From the NCBI GenBank assembly GCA_003151625.1, contig PLYC01000023.1, positions 416-50,178 of the forward strand: a DNA stretch of 49,763 bases, in the 5' to 3' direction. This document shows, in pieces, positions 16,775 through 25,226 of the stretch; within the stretch, counting starts at the first letter, position 1; each line of letters opens with the position of its first letter. Below the pieces are notes generated by a model. The model did no database searches and was not told the DNA's origin. It saw only the letters and a program-made list of their open reading frames with translations. The stretch is from Candidatus Doudnabacteria bacterium (GTDB taxonomy: Bacteria > Patescibacteriota > Doudnabacteria > UBA920). Both the position numbers and the translations under genes were made by a program.

Positions 16775-17980
16775 CTATCCAGAAGTGCTAGCCAGATTAT
16801 AAATTGGCAACAAAATACCCGCAACCAATATACCCACGCCAATACCTAATATAATCATAATTATAGGTTCTAGAAGCGTAGTCAAGGTCGAAACTTTGCT
16901 GTCCACTTCTTTTTCATAAAAATTGGCCAATTTTGCCATAATGTCGTCCAGCTGGGCGGTTTGCTCCCCCACCCGAACCATCTGCGTCACAATGCTGGGG
17001 AACTCGGGGTGGCCGGTTAGCCCTTCGCTAATGCTTTTACCTGCCTGAATTTTAACAACTGTGTCTAAAATAATTTCGCGATAAATAGTGTTGTTAATTA
17101 TTTCCGCTACAATCTGCAGGGCTTTAATAATCGGGATGCCGCCGATTACCAACGTTGACAAATTCCGAGCAAACCGGGCCAGGTAAATTTTTTGAAAAAT
17201 ATCGCCAATTATGGGGAATTTGATTTTTACAATATCCCAGTTTCTCCTGCCGCCTACAGTTGAAATGTAATACCTAAAACCCAAAATTAATCCGGCAATT
17301 ATTATTAAAACTATCCACCAAAAGTTATTAAAAAAGTTAGTCGCGGCTATGAGCCAAATAGAGACAGTAGGCAAAGTCCCCCCCTGTTCCTGCAGCACAA
17401 TAGTTAAATTAGGCAAAACAAACTTAAACATTAACATACCAATGCCGAGTAAAGCCGACAATACGAATATCGGATAAGTCATGGCACTTTTAACTTTGCC
17501 GCCGAGTTCATAATCTTTTTCCAACTGATCGGCCAAATAAACCAAAGATTTATCCAGTGAGCCGGAAACTTCACCGGACATAACCAAACTGATATAAACG
17601 TTTCCAAAAACGTTCTGGTATTTGGCCATGGCGTTACTCAAGCTGTCGCCGTTTTCCACTGCGGAAATTAAATCGGAAATTACGCTTAATAGATATTTTC
17701 CGGTAATTTGCTCCTGCAAAATCCTTAAAGACTGGATAATCGGCACGCGCGCGGAAATTAAAGTGGCTAACTGGCGCGAAAACAAAACCAGTTCCTTATT
17801 TTTAACCGATTTACCAAACGGATTATATTTAACAAAAATATTACCCTGTTCCTGCTCCAAAGAAATAATCACCAAACCGTTTTCCGCCAGCAGGCCTTCC
17901 GCCTTGTTCTGATCTACCGCGACCACTGCTCCGCTTTGGATATTACCCTCTTTATTTTTGGCTTTATAATTGAATTTCAT
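16775..17980 (-). CDS. pilC: type IV pilus inner-membrane platform protein
   Basis: 401 aa, full length for PilC/GspF. The N-terminus FNYKAKNKEGNIQSG is typical. The two GspF domains carry LVLFSRQLATLISARVPIIQSL (about 64-85) and ARFARNLSTLVIGGIPIIKAL (about 268-288), each followed by a membrane helix pair. The C-terminal EPIIMIILGIGVGILVAGIL helix is also standard. It recruits PilB and PilT and transmits their motion to pilins. It lies directly downstream of pilT in the same direction. Confidence 0.95.
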   Translation of the reverse strand: MKFNYKAKNKEGNIQSGAVVAVDQNKAEGLLAENGLVIISLEQEQGNIFVKYNPFGKSVKNKELVLFSRQLATLISARVPIIQSLRILQEQITGKYLLSVISDLISAVENGDSLSNAMAKYQNVFGNVYISLVMSGEVSGSLDKSLVYLADQLEKDYELGGKVKSAMTYPIFVLSALLGIGMLMFKFVLPNLTIVLQEQGGTLPTVSIWLIAATNFFNNFWWIVLIIIAGLILGFRYYISTVGGRRNWDIVKIKFPIIGDIFQKIYLARFARNLSTLVIGGIPIIKALQIVAEIINNTIYREIILDTVVKIQAGKSISEGLTGHPEFPSIVTQMVRVGEQTAQLDDIMAKLANFYEKEVDSKVSTLTTLLEPIIMIILGIGVGILVAGILLPIYNLASTSG

Positions 17981-17986
17981 ATATTG

Positions 17987-18080
17987 TAGAAGCGAAAATT
18001 TGCGCGTATCAGTGAGCGAAGATAAACGCGAATTCGCGTTTTTATTCGCGCTACCGTCCTCGCGTCTAACTTCGCTTCTA
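17987..18080. repeat. palindromic repeat between pilT and pilC
   Basis: TAGAAGCGAA (17987-17996) pairs with TTCGCTTCTA (18071-18080). Inside is an 18-bp palindrome, AAACGCGAATTCGCGTTT (18024-18041). The element fills the whole spacer between the two genes. Confidence 0.8.
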
Positions 18081-18082
18081 TT

Positions 18083-19153
18083 TTAAGATATTAAAGAGAG
18101 AAAGTACTCGTTGTCTGAAACAAAATTTTGAGCGACTTCAAACTCCACCTGCCCCTGTTTAACCAAAAGTGCCAGTGTTTTATCCAGCGGTACCATGCCT
18201 TCTTCCAAACTGGTGTGAATAATGTTGGAAATTTCGTAAATTTTATTGTCCCTAATAACGTTTCTGACGGCATGATTGACCATCATAATTTCATAGGCCG
18301 GCACCCGACCCCCTCCAACTTTGGGGAGCAAACGCAAACTCACTATACCCACCAACACCGAGGCGAGCTGGCTGCGGATTTGTTGCTGCTGGCCGGAAGG
18401 AAAAACATCCACAATACGGTCTATACTTTGACCGGCGTCGTTGGTGTGCAAAGTTCCAAACACCAAATGTCCGGTTTCGGCAACTGTTAACGCGGCGGAT
18501 ATGGAATCTAGATCGCGCATTTCACCCACCAGCACCACGTTAATGTCTTCGCGCAAAGCCGAGCGCAGAGCATCCGCAAAGGTTACGGTGTCCAAATACA
18601 GTTCTCTTTGAGATATTATGGACTTATCCGGCGTAAACACAAATTCTATCGGGTCTTCAATGGTTAAAATGTGTTCGGCTCTGGTAGTGTTTATTTCGTT
18701 AATTAACGCCGCGAGCGCCGTAGATTTGCCGTGCCCGGTTGGACCGACCATAAGCACCAAACCCTGTTTTCTGTCAATAAATTTTCTAAAAGTTGAAGGC
18801 AAATTCAACTCTTCAATGGTTTTTATATGGTTTGGAATAACTCTTAAAGCAATGCCTAAAACTCCTTTTTGCTTATAAGCGTTAACGCGGAAACGGATGT
18901 TGTCTTTAAAAGCATAGGAAAAGTCTATCTGCAAATCTTTCTCAAACATTTCCTTTTGCTGAGGGGAAAGTAAGACGTTGAGCAGGTCGTTAATATTATC
19001 ATTGCTTAACACCTGATAATTATCCAGGCGAATAAGCTGGGTATCGACGCGAATAACCGGCGGCTCTCCGACCATTAAATGCAAGTCTGAGGAGTCGCGC
19101 TCCAAGACTATGGAAAGCAGTTTATTTAATTCAAGTTCGCTGGCTTTATACAT
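18083..19153 (-). CDS. pilT: pilus retraction ATPase
   Basis: 356 aa from the ATG at 19153, which gives the normal PilT N-terminus MYKASELELNKLLSIV and the SDLHLMVGEPP motif. The open frame continues 35 codons further upstream, but those are translated repeat sequence. Walker A is GPTGHGKST, with His where Ser/Asn is usual. The Asp box is TIEDPIEF, Walker B LREDINVVLVGEMRD and the His box TGHLVFGTLHTN. The AIRNLIRE-type C-terminal motif appears as HAVRNVIRDNK. It powers pilus retraction, hence twitching and DNA uptake. Confidence 0.95.
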   Translation of the reverse strand: MYKASELELNKLLSIVLERDSSDLHLMVGEPPVIRVDTQLIRLDNYQVLSNDNINDLLNVLLSPQQKEMFEKDLQIDFSYAFKDNIRFRVNAYKQKGVLGIALRVIPNHIKTIEELNLPSTFRKFIDRKQGLVLMVGPTGHGKSTALAALINEINTTRAEHILTIEDPIEFVFTPDKSIISQRELYLDTVTFADALRSALREDINVVLVGEMRDLDSISAALTVAETGHLVFGTLHTNDAGQSIDRIVDVFPSGQQQQIRSQLASVLVGIVSLRLLPKVGGGRVPAYEIMMVNHAVRNVIRDNKIYEISNIIHTSLEEGMVPLDKTLALLVKQGQVEFEVAQNFVSDNEYFLSLIS

Positions 19154-19262
19154 AAATATATCGAATTTACGAATTAGGCGAATCTGCGAATGTTCTACGA
19201 ATCTGCGAATTCGTATATTCGCCCGCCTCGCATCGGCGCGAGTCGAGGCGGGTTCCATTCGT
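19154..19262. repeat. repeat region upstream of pilT
   Basis: A direct repeat GAATCTGCGAAT occurs twice (near 19180 and 19199), plus a GC-rich hairpin CCCGCCTCG (19222-19230) / CGAGGCGGG (19243-19251). It is translatable in the pilT frame but does not resemble PilT. Confidence 0.75.
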
Positions 19263-19281
19263 TGATTCGATTTATTAATAA

Positions 19282-19710
19282 TTATACTTGTAATATTGTT
19301 TTTACTAAAATCGGGATATCCTGTGGTCGGCTTAGATTACGGTTTAGGTGGCCTAATACCCCGGCGTCCATAAGATCTTTTGTCCCCTGATATCCTAAAT
19401 CACGCGCTGTTGTCAGGAGACTCAATTCCGGAAACTTACGGTTTAATGCGGAAATTAGGCTGGGAGCTTTAAAAGGGGGAGTTATCCCGTCGGCGCAAAA
19501 AATTAACAAGTGCGGCTGGAAACTTATTATCATATCGGTAACTTCACTCAAATTCGGGCAGTGCTTTATATCAAAATTGTGCATGCGCAAATAGTGAGCA
19601 TAAAGCGCGGCTAAGTACGTTTCCGGTTCATAAATTAAAATCCTTTTGGGAACAACGGTTACCCCGGCTAAATCCGCCAAATTAAGTTTTTGTTTAAATA
19701 GATAAGCCAT
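19282..19710 (-). CDS. degenerate CheY-like receiver protein in the pilus operon
   Basis: 142 aa with a receiver-like fold pattern: KRILIYEPETYLAALYAHYL (beta1-alpha1), DIKHCPNLSEVTDMIISFQP, HLLIFCADG (beta3), LSLLTTARD (beta4) and a final DIPILVKTIL helix. The conserved phospho-acceptor Asp at the end of beta3 appears to be replaced (LLIFC), although an acidic residue remains at the start as E in YEPE. Lying between pilB and pilT, it could be a phosphorylation-independent regulator of the pilus motors; that function is inference. Confidence 0.6.
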   Translation of the reverse strand: MAYLFKQKLNLADLAGVTVVPKRILIYEPETYLAALYAHYLRMHNFDIKHCPNLSEVTDMIISFQPHLLIFCADGITPPFKAPSLISALNRKFPELSLLTTARDLGYQGTKDLMDAGVLGHLNRNLSRPQDIPILVKTILQV

Positions 19711-19813
19711 TTTTTGTATTAACTAAAATTAAGTAAAAAATAATTAAAATTAAATAAAATTTACTGCACCGATTTTTATTTAATTTTACTTAATTTTGGT
19801 CAATTTTATTTAA

Positions 19814-21574
19814 TTATTCTGTTGTTACTCTAATTATTTCTTCGATACTGGTGTCGCCGCGAAGGACTTTAACCATTCCGTCCTGTTTTAAGCTTATCAT
19901 CCCGATTTTTTGTGCTTCTTCGTAAATTTTATGCGCGGAGTTTTTTCCCAGAATCAAATCCTGAATTTCAATTGTAGTGGGCAAAACTTCAAATATCCCC
20001 ATACGGCCGCTGTAGCCGGTATGCCCGCATTTTTCACAGCCCTCACCTTTAAAAACTTTTATTTTTTTTCTGTCTAAACCTTCAAAATAATCGTCGGGAA
20101 TTCCAATGAGTTCTTTCTGGATAACCTCTTCCACGGCTTTGGTCAAAACTACTTCTTTGCGGCAATACCCGCAAATTTTTCTGACTAGGCGCTGCGCGCC
20201 GACCACATTTATTGAGGCTACCAGTAAAAATGGTTCCATCCCCATATCTATTAAGCGGGGAATAGCGCCAATGGCGTTGTTGGTATGCAGGGTGGAAAAA
20301 ACCAAATGGCCGGTCAGCGCCGCCTGCACGGCTAATTCCGCCGTTTCTTTATCGCGAATTTCCCCCACCATAACAATGTTAGGGTCTTGGCGCAAAATGC
20401 TTCTCAACCCGGCGGAAAAAGTCAGGCCAATGTCCGGATTAATCTGGCTCTGGTTAACTCCCTCAATAAAATATTCCACCGGATCTTCCAAAGTCACAAT
20501 ATTTACCGAGGTGGTGTTTAGGATAGATAATATGGAATAAAGCGTGGTGGATTTTCCACTGCCTGTCGGTCCGGTAATTAAAAAAATGCCGTGGGTTTTT
20601 TTTAGGTTATCATTAACCCAAGTCAATGCCCTGCCGCGTACGCCCAACTGGTCTAAAGTCGGAGCCTTGGTGCTTTTGTCCAAAATACGCATGACAATTT
20701 TTTCACCGTAAATAAGAGGCAAAATTGAAACACGCAAATCCACGGATTTTTTTCCGACTTCCATGTGGAACCGTCCGTCTTGGGGTAAACGGGATTCGTC
20801 TATTTTTAAATTGGACAAAATTTTAATTCTGGTGACTATGGAGGGCTGGACACTCTTCGGCAACATCAACGAGGTATGCAAAATACCGTCTATTCTGTAG
20901 CGAACCCGCACGTCCTTTTCCGATGGTTCAATGTGGATGTCCGAAGCATTGGCTTCAATGGCATTGGTTAAAATTACTTCTACAATCTTAATTATTGGCG
21001 CTTCCTCAATAACCGCGGGTTTTTGCTCCTTTTTGGTTTCTGCAGGTTTCAGTGATGCCGTTTCCTTGGTTTGGATGTCCTTTAAGGCCTCGCCTACAAC
21101 TTTCTTTAAATTCTGTTTTTTTCCAATAACCACCCCGACAGAAGTCTCCGAAGCCAAATATAGCTGCACCTGCAGATTTTGTTTTTGACCTAAAAATTCC
21201 AGAGCTTCCAAAGCCGACAGGTTGGTTGGGTTGGTAATAGCTACTTTTAAATTTCTGCCGGTAAGTTCAAACGGTACAAAATTGTAAAAATTAACAGACT
21301 CGCTTGGGATTAAAGCCAAGACCTGGGGCGGAACCGAAAATTGTCGTAAATCTGTATAAGGCAAATTAAAAAAAGCCGCTTTGGCCTTGGCTAAATCTTC
21401 CTCATCCAAAGCTTTTTGGCTGATTAACAGCTGCCCAAAATCCTGTCCGGTTTTTTGCTGTAATACCTGGATTTGCGCGGCAATTTGGGATTTGATAAAT
21501 CCGTTGTCTACCAAAAATTTTTCGAAACCCAAGGATGCGGCAGGCGTGGGACTGGTTTTTATTGGCGTATCCAT
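19814..21574 (-). CDS. pilB: pilus extension ATPase
   Basis: 586 aa, full-length PilB/GspE. An N-terminal MshEN-type region (about 15-150) includes FEKFLVDNGFIKSQ and FFNLPYTDLRQF. The ATPase core has Walker A GPTGSGKS at 335-342, Asp box TLEDPVEY at about 361, RQDPNIVMVGEIRD (Walker B) near 395-408 and His box TGHLVFSTLHTN at 421-432. The zinc-binding tetracysteine CGYC...CEKCGHTGYSGR is present. It provides energy for pilin polymerisation at the PilC platform. Confidence 0.96.
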   Translation of the reverse strand: MDTPIKTSPTPAASLGFEKFLVDNGFIKSQIAAQIQVLQQKTGQDFGQLLISQKALDEEDLAKAKAAFFNLPYTDLRQFSVPPQVLALIPSESVNFYNFVPFELTGRNLKVAITNPTNLSALEALEFLGQKQNLQVQLYLASETSVGVVIGKKQNLKKVVGEALKDIQTKETASLKPAETKKEQKPAVIEEAPIIKIVEVILTNAIEANASDIHIEPSEKDVRVRYRIDGILHTSLMLPKSVQPSIVTRIKILSNLKIDESRLPQDGRFHMEVGKKSVDLRVSILPLIYGEKIVMRILDKSTKAPTLDQLGVRGRALTWVNDNLKKTHGIFLITGPTGSGKSTTLYSILSILNTTSVNIVTLEDPVEYFIEGVNQSQINPDIGLTFSAGLRSILRQDPNIVMVGEIRDKETAELAVQAALTGHLVFSTLHTNNAIGAIPRLIDMGMEPFLLVASINVVGAQRLVRKICGYCRKEVVLTKAVEEVIQKELIGIPDDYFEGLDRKKIKVFKGEGCEKCGHTGYSGRMGIFEVLPTTIEIQDLILGKNSAHKIYEEAQKIGMISLKQDGMVKVLRGDTSIEEIIRVTTE

Positions 21575-21601
21575 ATTGTTATCTCACTTTTAAGACAGCT
21601 G

Positions 21602-21907
21602 CTACTTCGTGGGCTGGGCCACTACCGGAGTGGGGACAATTAGCGCGTCTGGGGAAATACCGACGTCATTTTGAGGAACGAGCTGCGGATAAACAATTTG
21701 ATTATACTGAAAACGATTTGAATCCAATGCTTTACTAAAATCTAAAGTATCGCCGTAGGGCAAAATATTTTTTACGGAAGCGGCCTGGGATGAAGCTGCC
21801 GGAATCGGCGCCGAACTATTGCTAAACAGACCGTTATACAAAACCAAACCCGCGGCTCCAAAAGCCACGACAATAATTACCAGTTGAATTATTGTTTTCT
21901 TGTTCAT
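21602..21907 (-). CDS. small membrane protein of the pilus operon
   Basis: 101 aa, not recognised. One N-terminal membrane helix (TIIQLVIIVVAFGAAGLVLYN, about 5-25), then an Ala/Ser/Pro-rich extracellular stretch ending in a Pro/Val-rich tail. Its position between pilO and pilB and its bitopic shape suggest a companion of the alignment complex, perhaps standing in for PilP. No PilP domain is visible. Confidence 0.6.
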   Translation of the reverse strand: MNKKTIIQLVIIVVAFGAAGLVLYNGLFSNSSAPIPAASSQAASVKNILPYGDTLDFSKALDSNRFQYNQIVYPQLVPQNDVGISPDALIVPTPVVAQPTK

Positions 21908-21950
21908 CTTGTCAAAATTTAAATAATAAATTCGTTAAAATAAAAACCAA

Positions 21951-22571
21951 TTAAGGAGCCAGATAATATGTCTTAAAAGTGACCGTCATATTTAAATTAC
22001 CCGCGGATCCCTGAGTAATTGCCAGGGAATCTACATCTATAAGCCTCCCGCTGCTTTCAAATTTTTCCAGCAACGCCTGTAGCTGGTTAAAGCTCCCAAT
22101 AAGATAAATAGACCCATCCAAAGTTTGAACCGTGCGTGTGACACCAAAAGGGTTGGCCAAAAGCGCCTTATCGCCAGCCGCCACCCCGTCTGGATTGCCT
22201 GAAATATTTATGTTGCCCACGGTTGCACCTACGGATTGCGCAAGACTTTGAATTAGAAGTTGTAATCTAACCGTATTTCCGTCCAAAGGCAGAGCCTGGT
22301 CTAACATGGTTATATTCTGACTATTTGAAGACAGGCTCTTAATTAAACTTTGCAATTGAGTTAGCTGGCCTTTTGTTTGGCTTTGTTGTGCTTGAACTTT
22401 GGCTAAATCGCCGTTTTTCTGGTCAATTTCCGCCTGTTTAGGCAAAAGGAGAAACCAAACAAATAACACACAAATAATTATTAAAAGGCCGGCCTCAAAC
22501 AAAGGGTTGCGGGCGGATTTGGCCTGAGACTGAAGGCTCATGCTGATATTTTTTGTAAAATTAACCGGCAT
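21951..22571 (-). CDS. pilO: pilus alignment protein PilO-like
   Basis: 206 aa from the ATG at 22571, which lies within the pilN stop region (11-nt overlap, coupled translation). The longer frame to 22628 would overlap pilN further and is less likely. One membrane helix (LFEAGLLIIICVLFVWFLLL), a coiled coil (QAEIDQKNGDLAKVQAQQSQ), then a ferredoxin-like domain (LQLLIQSLAQSVGATVGNI, IYLIGSFNQLQALLEKFESS). This is the PilO architecture; it pairs with PilN around the PilM ring. Confidence 0.82.
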   Translation of the reverse strand: MPVNFTKNISMSLQSQAKSARNPLFEAGLLIIICVLFVWFLLLPKQAEIDQKNGDLAKVQAQQSQTKGQLTQLQSLIKSLSSNSQNITMLDQALPLDGNTVRLQLLIQSLAQSVGATVGNINISGNPDGVAAGDKALLANPFGVTRTVQTLDGSIYLIGSFNQLQALLEKFESSGRLIDVDSLAITQGSAGNLNMTVTFKTYYLAP

Positions 22572-23145
22572 TGTTGCTTTGTGGTTGATATTGAATGATT
22601 TTTGGATCAAATTGCATTTGGACTTCAAACTTGACGCTGGTAGAATTTTTATCCTGCACTTTGCTGAAACCCCCTATGCGCACATCACTAAAATTTTGGT
22701 CAAATCCGGGCAGGTTAAAAATTTGCATATATTTATCCAGGTCTTCCAAAGTCGGAACTGTAACGTTTAAGACTAACCCATTATCTTTACCCACAGTTAG
22801 GCTGCTATAATTGGCATTTTTTAAAGTCGCATCCGCCAATGGTTTGAATAATTGTGACCAATAGGTATGCGGACCAATTAAACCGCTAAGTGTCTGCAAC
22901 TGCTGTTGCCTGGTTAAAAGTTCATCCCTGCCTTTGGCATCCAACGCGGATTGGTTATCGGTGTTAATTTGGGCTTCCGCCGCAACCGTTTTATTGTCAA
23001 TGCTCTTGGATTCAATAAATAACCAGCCATAATAAGCCACCAATAATACCAGCACAGTCAAAAGACCCCTAATTAAAAATTTAGAGCTGTTTTTCTTTAA
23101 ATTACTCCCGCCTGAACTTTGTTTTAATAAATTTATTTCTGCCAC
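22561..23145 (-). CDS. pilN: pilus alignment protein PilN-like
   Basis: 194 aa. The extreme N-terminus MAEINLLKQ carries the INLLP-like motif that docks into the PilM groove. It is followed by one membrane helix (LIRGLLTVLVLLVAYYGWLF), a coiled-coil segment and a Fimbrial assembly (PilN) domain. It links cytoplasmic PilM to PilO in the alignment complex. Confidence 0.88.
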   Translation of the reverse strand: MAEINLLKQSSGGSNLKKNSSKFLIRGLLTVLVLLVAYYGWLFIESKSIDNKTVAAEAQINTDNQSALDAKGRDELLTRQQQLQTLSGLIGPHTYWSQLFKPLADATLKNANYSSLTVGKDNGLVLNVTVPTLEDLDKYMQIFNLPGFDQNFSDVRIGGFSKVQDKNSTSVKFEVQMQFDPKIIQYQPQSNNAG

Positions 23146-23244
23146 TTTTTTTAAATTCCCTATTTAAATTTATAAATTTCAAATGAATGTCAATTGTCAC
23201 AATTTTGAAATTTAAAAATTTGGATTTTATTTGATATTTATAAT

Positions 23245-24261
23245 TTATGTTTGATTTCTTAATGCCAAACCAATTGCAATGGGTAAGCTTAGAGAGTAAC
23301 GCTTTAATACCGGCTCTAAGCTTTGGGCGTAGCCTACCGCCCCTAAAGGGTTACCCAGTTCCACCTTTATTTTTAAATCTTCAAAAAAACCTTCAATACC
23401 TGGCAAATTACTTCCCCCGCCTACCAGTAAAATTTTTTCCACTTGGACATTTTGAGACTGGTAAAGGGTTAACAACTGTTTTACTTCATTCTTAATCAGA
23501 TTTAATACCGGCTTTATTGTCTCCGGGATAAAAGTGGAATTACTGATGCCGAAATCCTTTTTAAACTGCTCGGCTCGGAATATGCTAATGTTCAGGGCTT
23601 GGGCAATTTTGTCGGTAATGGTATCCCCGCCGATGTTAAGGTTCCTACTTAGCCTTAAAAACCCATTCTCTATAATATTCAATCCGGTACTTCTTGCGCC
23701 TATATCTATTATAACACAATTCATAGGCACACTTCCAATTAAAGAGCGGATAAGTGCCAAAGCTTCGATTTCGCCGACTTCCGGTTCCAATCCGGCCAAA
23801 CCAAACATTCTCATGTAATTCTGGGTTATTTGTTTGGGTACGGCTGTAAGTAATATTTGCTGTAAATCTTTGGGTCCCGCGGTATCTCCCGTAACAGTCC
23901 AGGATAGATCTATTTCAGAAAGTGCCAGAGGTACGTACTTTTTTGCCTCAAACTCCACGGCCGTGCTCAATTCGCTCTCTTCCATTTTGGGCAACTGAAT
24001 TACCGAGGTAAATACGGCGCTGTTTGGAAAACTGATTACACACCGCTTGGCTGTAACACCGGCTTTTTGGATTAAGGCCTTTAAGGTATTTGCCATTTGC
24101 TCAATGGCTACCATATCGTTTCCGCCTCCCAGCTGATAACTAATATTAACTATGCCATAAGTATCTAAAATTGTCTTATCCCCATGGGAAACCTGGGCAA
24201 TTTTAATATTCGCGGTGCCGATATCCACTCCCAAAATAGATTTTTTTTTGGAAAACAACAT
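23245..24261 (-). CDS. pilM: pilus assembly actin-like ATPase
   Basis: 338 aa. FtsA/actin-like fold: phosphate-1 motif LGVDIGTANIKIAQV (10-24), CVIIDIGARSTGLNII (phosphate-2) and ILLVGGGSNLPGIEGF (adenosine motif) are all present, as is the usual end LPIAIGLALR. It forms the cytoplasmic ring that binds the PilN N-terminus. First gene of the pilus operon, with a good promoter about 65 nt upstream. Confidence 0.95.
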   Translation of the reverse strand: MLFSKKKSILGVDIGTANIKIAQVSHGDKTILDTYGIVNISYQLGGGNDMVAIEQMANTLKALIQKAGVTAKRCVISFPNSAVFTSVIQLPKMEESELSTAVEFEAKKYVPLALSEIDLSWTVTGDTAGPKDLQQILLTAVPKQITQNYMRMFGLAGLEPEVGEIEALALIRSLIGSVPMNCVIIDIGARSTGLNIIENGFLRLSRNLNIGGDTITDKIAQALNISIFRAEQFKKDFGISNSTFIPETIKPVLNLIKNEVKQLLTLYQSQNVQVEKILLVGGGSNLPGIEGFFEDLKIKVELGNPLGAVGYAQSLEPVLKRYSLSLPIAIGLALRNQT

Positions 24262-24325
24262 TTATTTAACTGCTATTTTGGTTTCTAAGTTGAAATACGG
24301 TCCGATTCGGACTTTTAACTTAATT

Positions 24326-24354
24326 ATAATAATACATTTTACTCCAGTTGTCAA
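24326..24354 (-). promoter_or_regulatory. promoter of the pilus operon
   Basis: Minus strand TTGACA (24349-24354), 17-nt spacer and TATTAT (24326-24331). The leader to pilM contains a small palindrome, GTCCGATTCGGAC, near 24300. It is the only strong promoter seen before pilM and probably drives pilM through pilC. Confidence 0.65.
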
Positions 24355-24498
24355 AATCTAAAAAATTTGATAAGATTACCGAAGTTTCCTAAAATTATCA
24401 TATTTCGCAACGTGAGTTTATCCTCCAAAGAAAGAAAGTGGATACCAGCCACGATAGGGCTTCCCCTTCGTAGCTATCGCGAAGCGAAAGCGAAGCAG

Positions 24499-24573
24499 GG
24501 GTGTGTAGCTCAGTGGTAGAGCACGTCACTGATAATGACGGGGTCGCAGGTTCGATCCCTGCCACACCCACCA
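24499..24573 (+). tRNA. tRNA-Ile(GAT)
   Basis: Full cloverleaf: acceptor GGGTGTG/CACACCC, D arm GCTC/GAGC, anticodon stem CGTCA/TGACG with loop CTGATAA (anticodon GAT), T arm GCAGG/CCTGC with TTCGATC loop, encoded CCA. This is one of the two tRNAs classically found between 16S and 23S, but here it is on the opposite strand to both rRNAs. Confidence 0.97.
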
Positions 24574-24644
24574 TGTACCATTCGCTCCGCTCAGGTACAT
24601 GGCGCGGCCACGCGCCATATTCATAAGCAGAGCGAATGGTACAT
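24573..24644. repeat. palindromic element abutting tRNA-Ile
   Basis: Perfect 15-bp arms ATGTACCATTCGCTC (24573-24587) and GAGCGAATGGTACAT (24630-24644) enclose an inner GGCGCG/CGCGCC hairpin. The first arm starts at the final A of the tRNA CCA end, so the element sits exactly at the tRNA 3' terminus. A second hairpin (GCCCTG...CAGGGC) follows to about 24685. Confidence 0.8.
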
Positions 24645-24715
24645 GCCCTGCACCGGAGGCCTTCAGGCCGACTGGTACAGGGCCAGTCAACAACACTAAA
24701 ATAAACAACCCCCTT

Positions 24716-24985
24716 ATGCGCTTTTTTTTCTCCCCTCTCATTTTTATTGCCGGTATTTTGTTTATGAAATATTCGGTAACTATTACCGACCAAATTTCCG
24801 GCAAAATAGATTTAGCGGAAAAATATTTGGGCACCGGCGTTGGCGCCGGCACTTATACCTGGTGGAAGCTTTTTGGCCTCATACTATGTATTTTGAGCGT
24901 GCTTTGGCTGTTCAATAAACTTCCGGGCGCCAACAACGCGCCAAACATTACCCCAACCTCGATGATAATCCGAATGATGACATAA
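24716..24985 (+). CDS. small two-helix membrane protein
   Basis: 89 aa from the ATG at 24716; the longer frame upstream is translated palindromic repeat. Helix 1 is RFFFSPLIFIAGILFMKYSV, then a loop with KIDLAEKYLGTGVGAGTYTW, then helix 2 KLFGLILCILSVLWLF. I recognise the general type (short proteins with an AEKYLG...TYTWxK loop in Patescibacteria) but no function is known to me. It lies between tRNA-Ile and tRNA-Ala on the same strand. Confidence 0.65.
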   Translation: MRFFFSPLIFIAGILFMKYSVTITDQISGKIDLAEKYLGTGVGAGTYTWWKLFGLILCILSVLWLFNKLPGANNAPNITPTSMIIRMMT

Positions 24986-25058
24986 TCCTCCCGAGGCCAT
25001 CCTCGGGATTTTTATAGCCGGTGTTAATTGTCAATTGTTAAAAATTAATAGTTCCCCT

Positions 25059-25134
25059 GGGCCGTTAGCTCACTTGGTAGAGCGCCACATTTGCAATGTG
25101 GAGGCAACCGGTTCGAATCCGGTACGGTCCACCA
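25059..25134 (+). tRNA. tRNA-Ala(TGC)
   Basis: Acceptor GGGCCGT/ACGGTCC, D arm GCTC/GAGC, anticodon stem CCACA/TGTGG with loop TTTGCAA (anticodon TGC), T arm ACCGG/CCGGT with TTCGAAT loop, encoded CCA. With tRNA-Ile(GAT) it forms the classical spacer tRNA pair. Confidence 0.97.
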
Positions 25135-25167
25135 AAATAAAAACAGCCGATCGGCTGTTTTTATTTT

Positions 25168-25206
25168 GTCCTGAGCGAGTCCCGCGAAGCGTGGCACGTC
25201 GAAAGG
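25168..25206. repeat. CTGAGCGAGTCCCGCGAAGC-type repeat
   Basis: CCTGAGCGAGTCCCGCGAAG followed by CGTGGCACGTCGAAAGG. A relative, CCCGAGCGAGAAGTCAGACG ACGAGTCGAGAAGC, occurs at 27726-27760. It is a short dispersed GAGCGAG...GTCGA element in intergenic DNA. Confidence 0.6.
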
Positions 25207-25226
25207 TAAAGCATTCAAATTATAAC

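Noticed and set aside
19154-19258. N-terminal extension of PilT by 35 residues
   Set aside because: The extension is translated direct and inverted repeat sequence; the ATG at 19153 gives the canonical PilT N-terminus.
23281-23354. Nested palindromes in the pilM 3' end as another inserted element
   Set aside because: The encoded residues match the normal PilM C-terminus in length and pattern, so no insertion is evident.
24398-24852. Two long minus-strand ORFs over tRNA-Ile
   Set aside because: They run antisense through a perfect tRNA gene and flanking hairpins, which generates spurious open frames.
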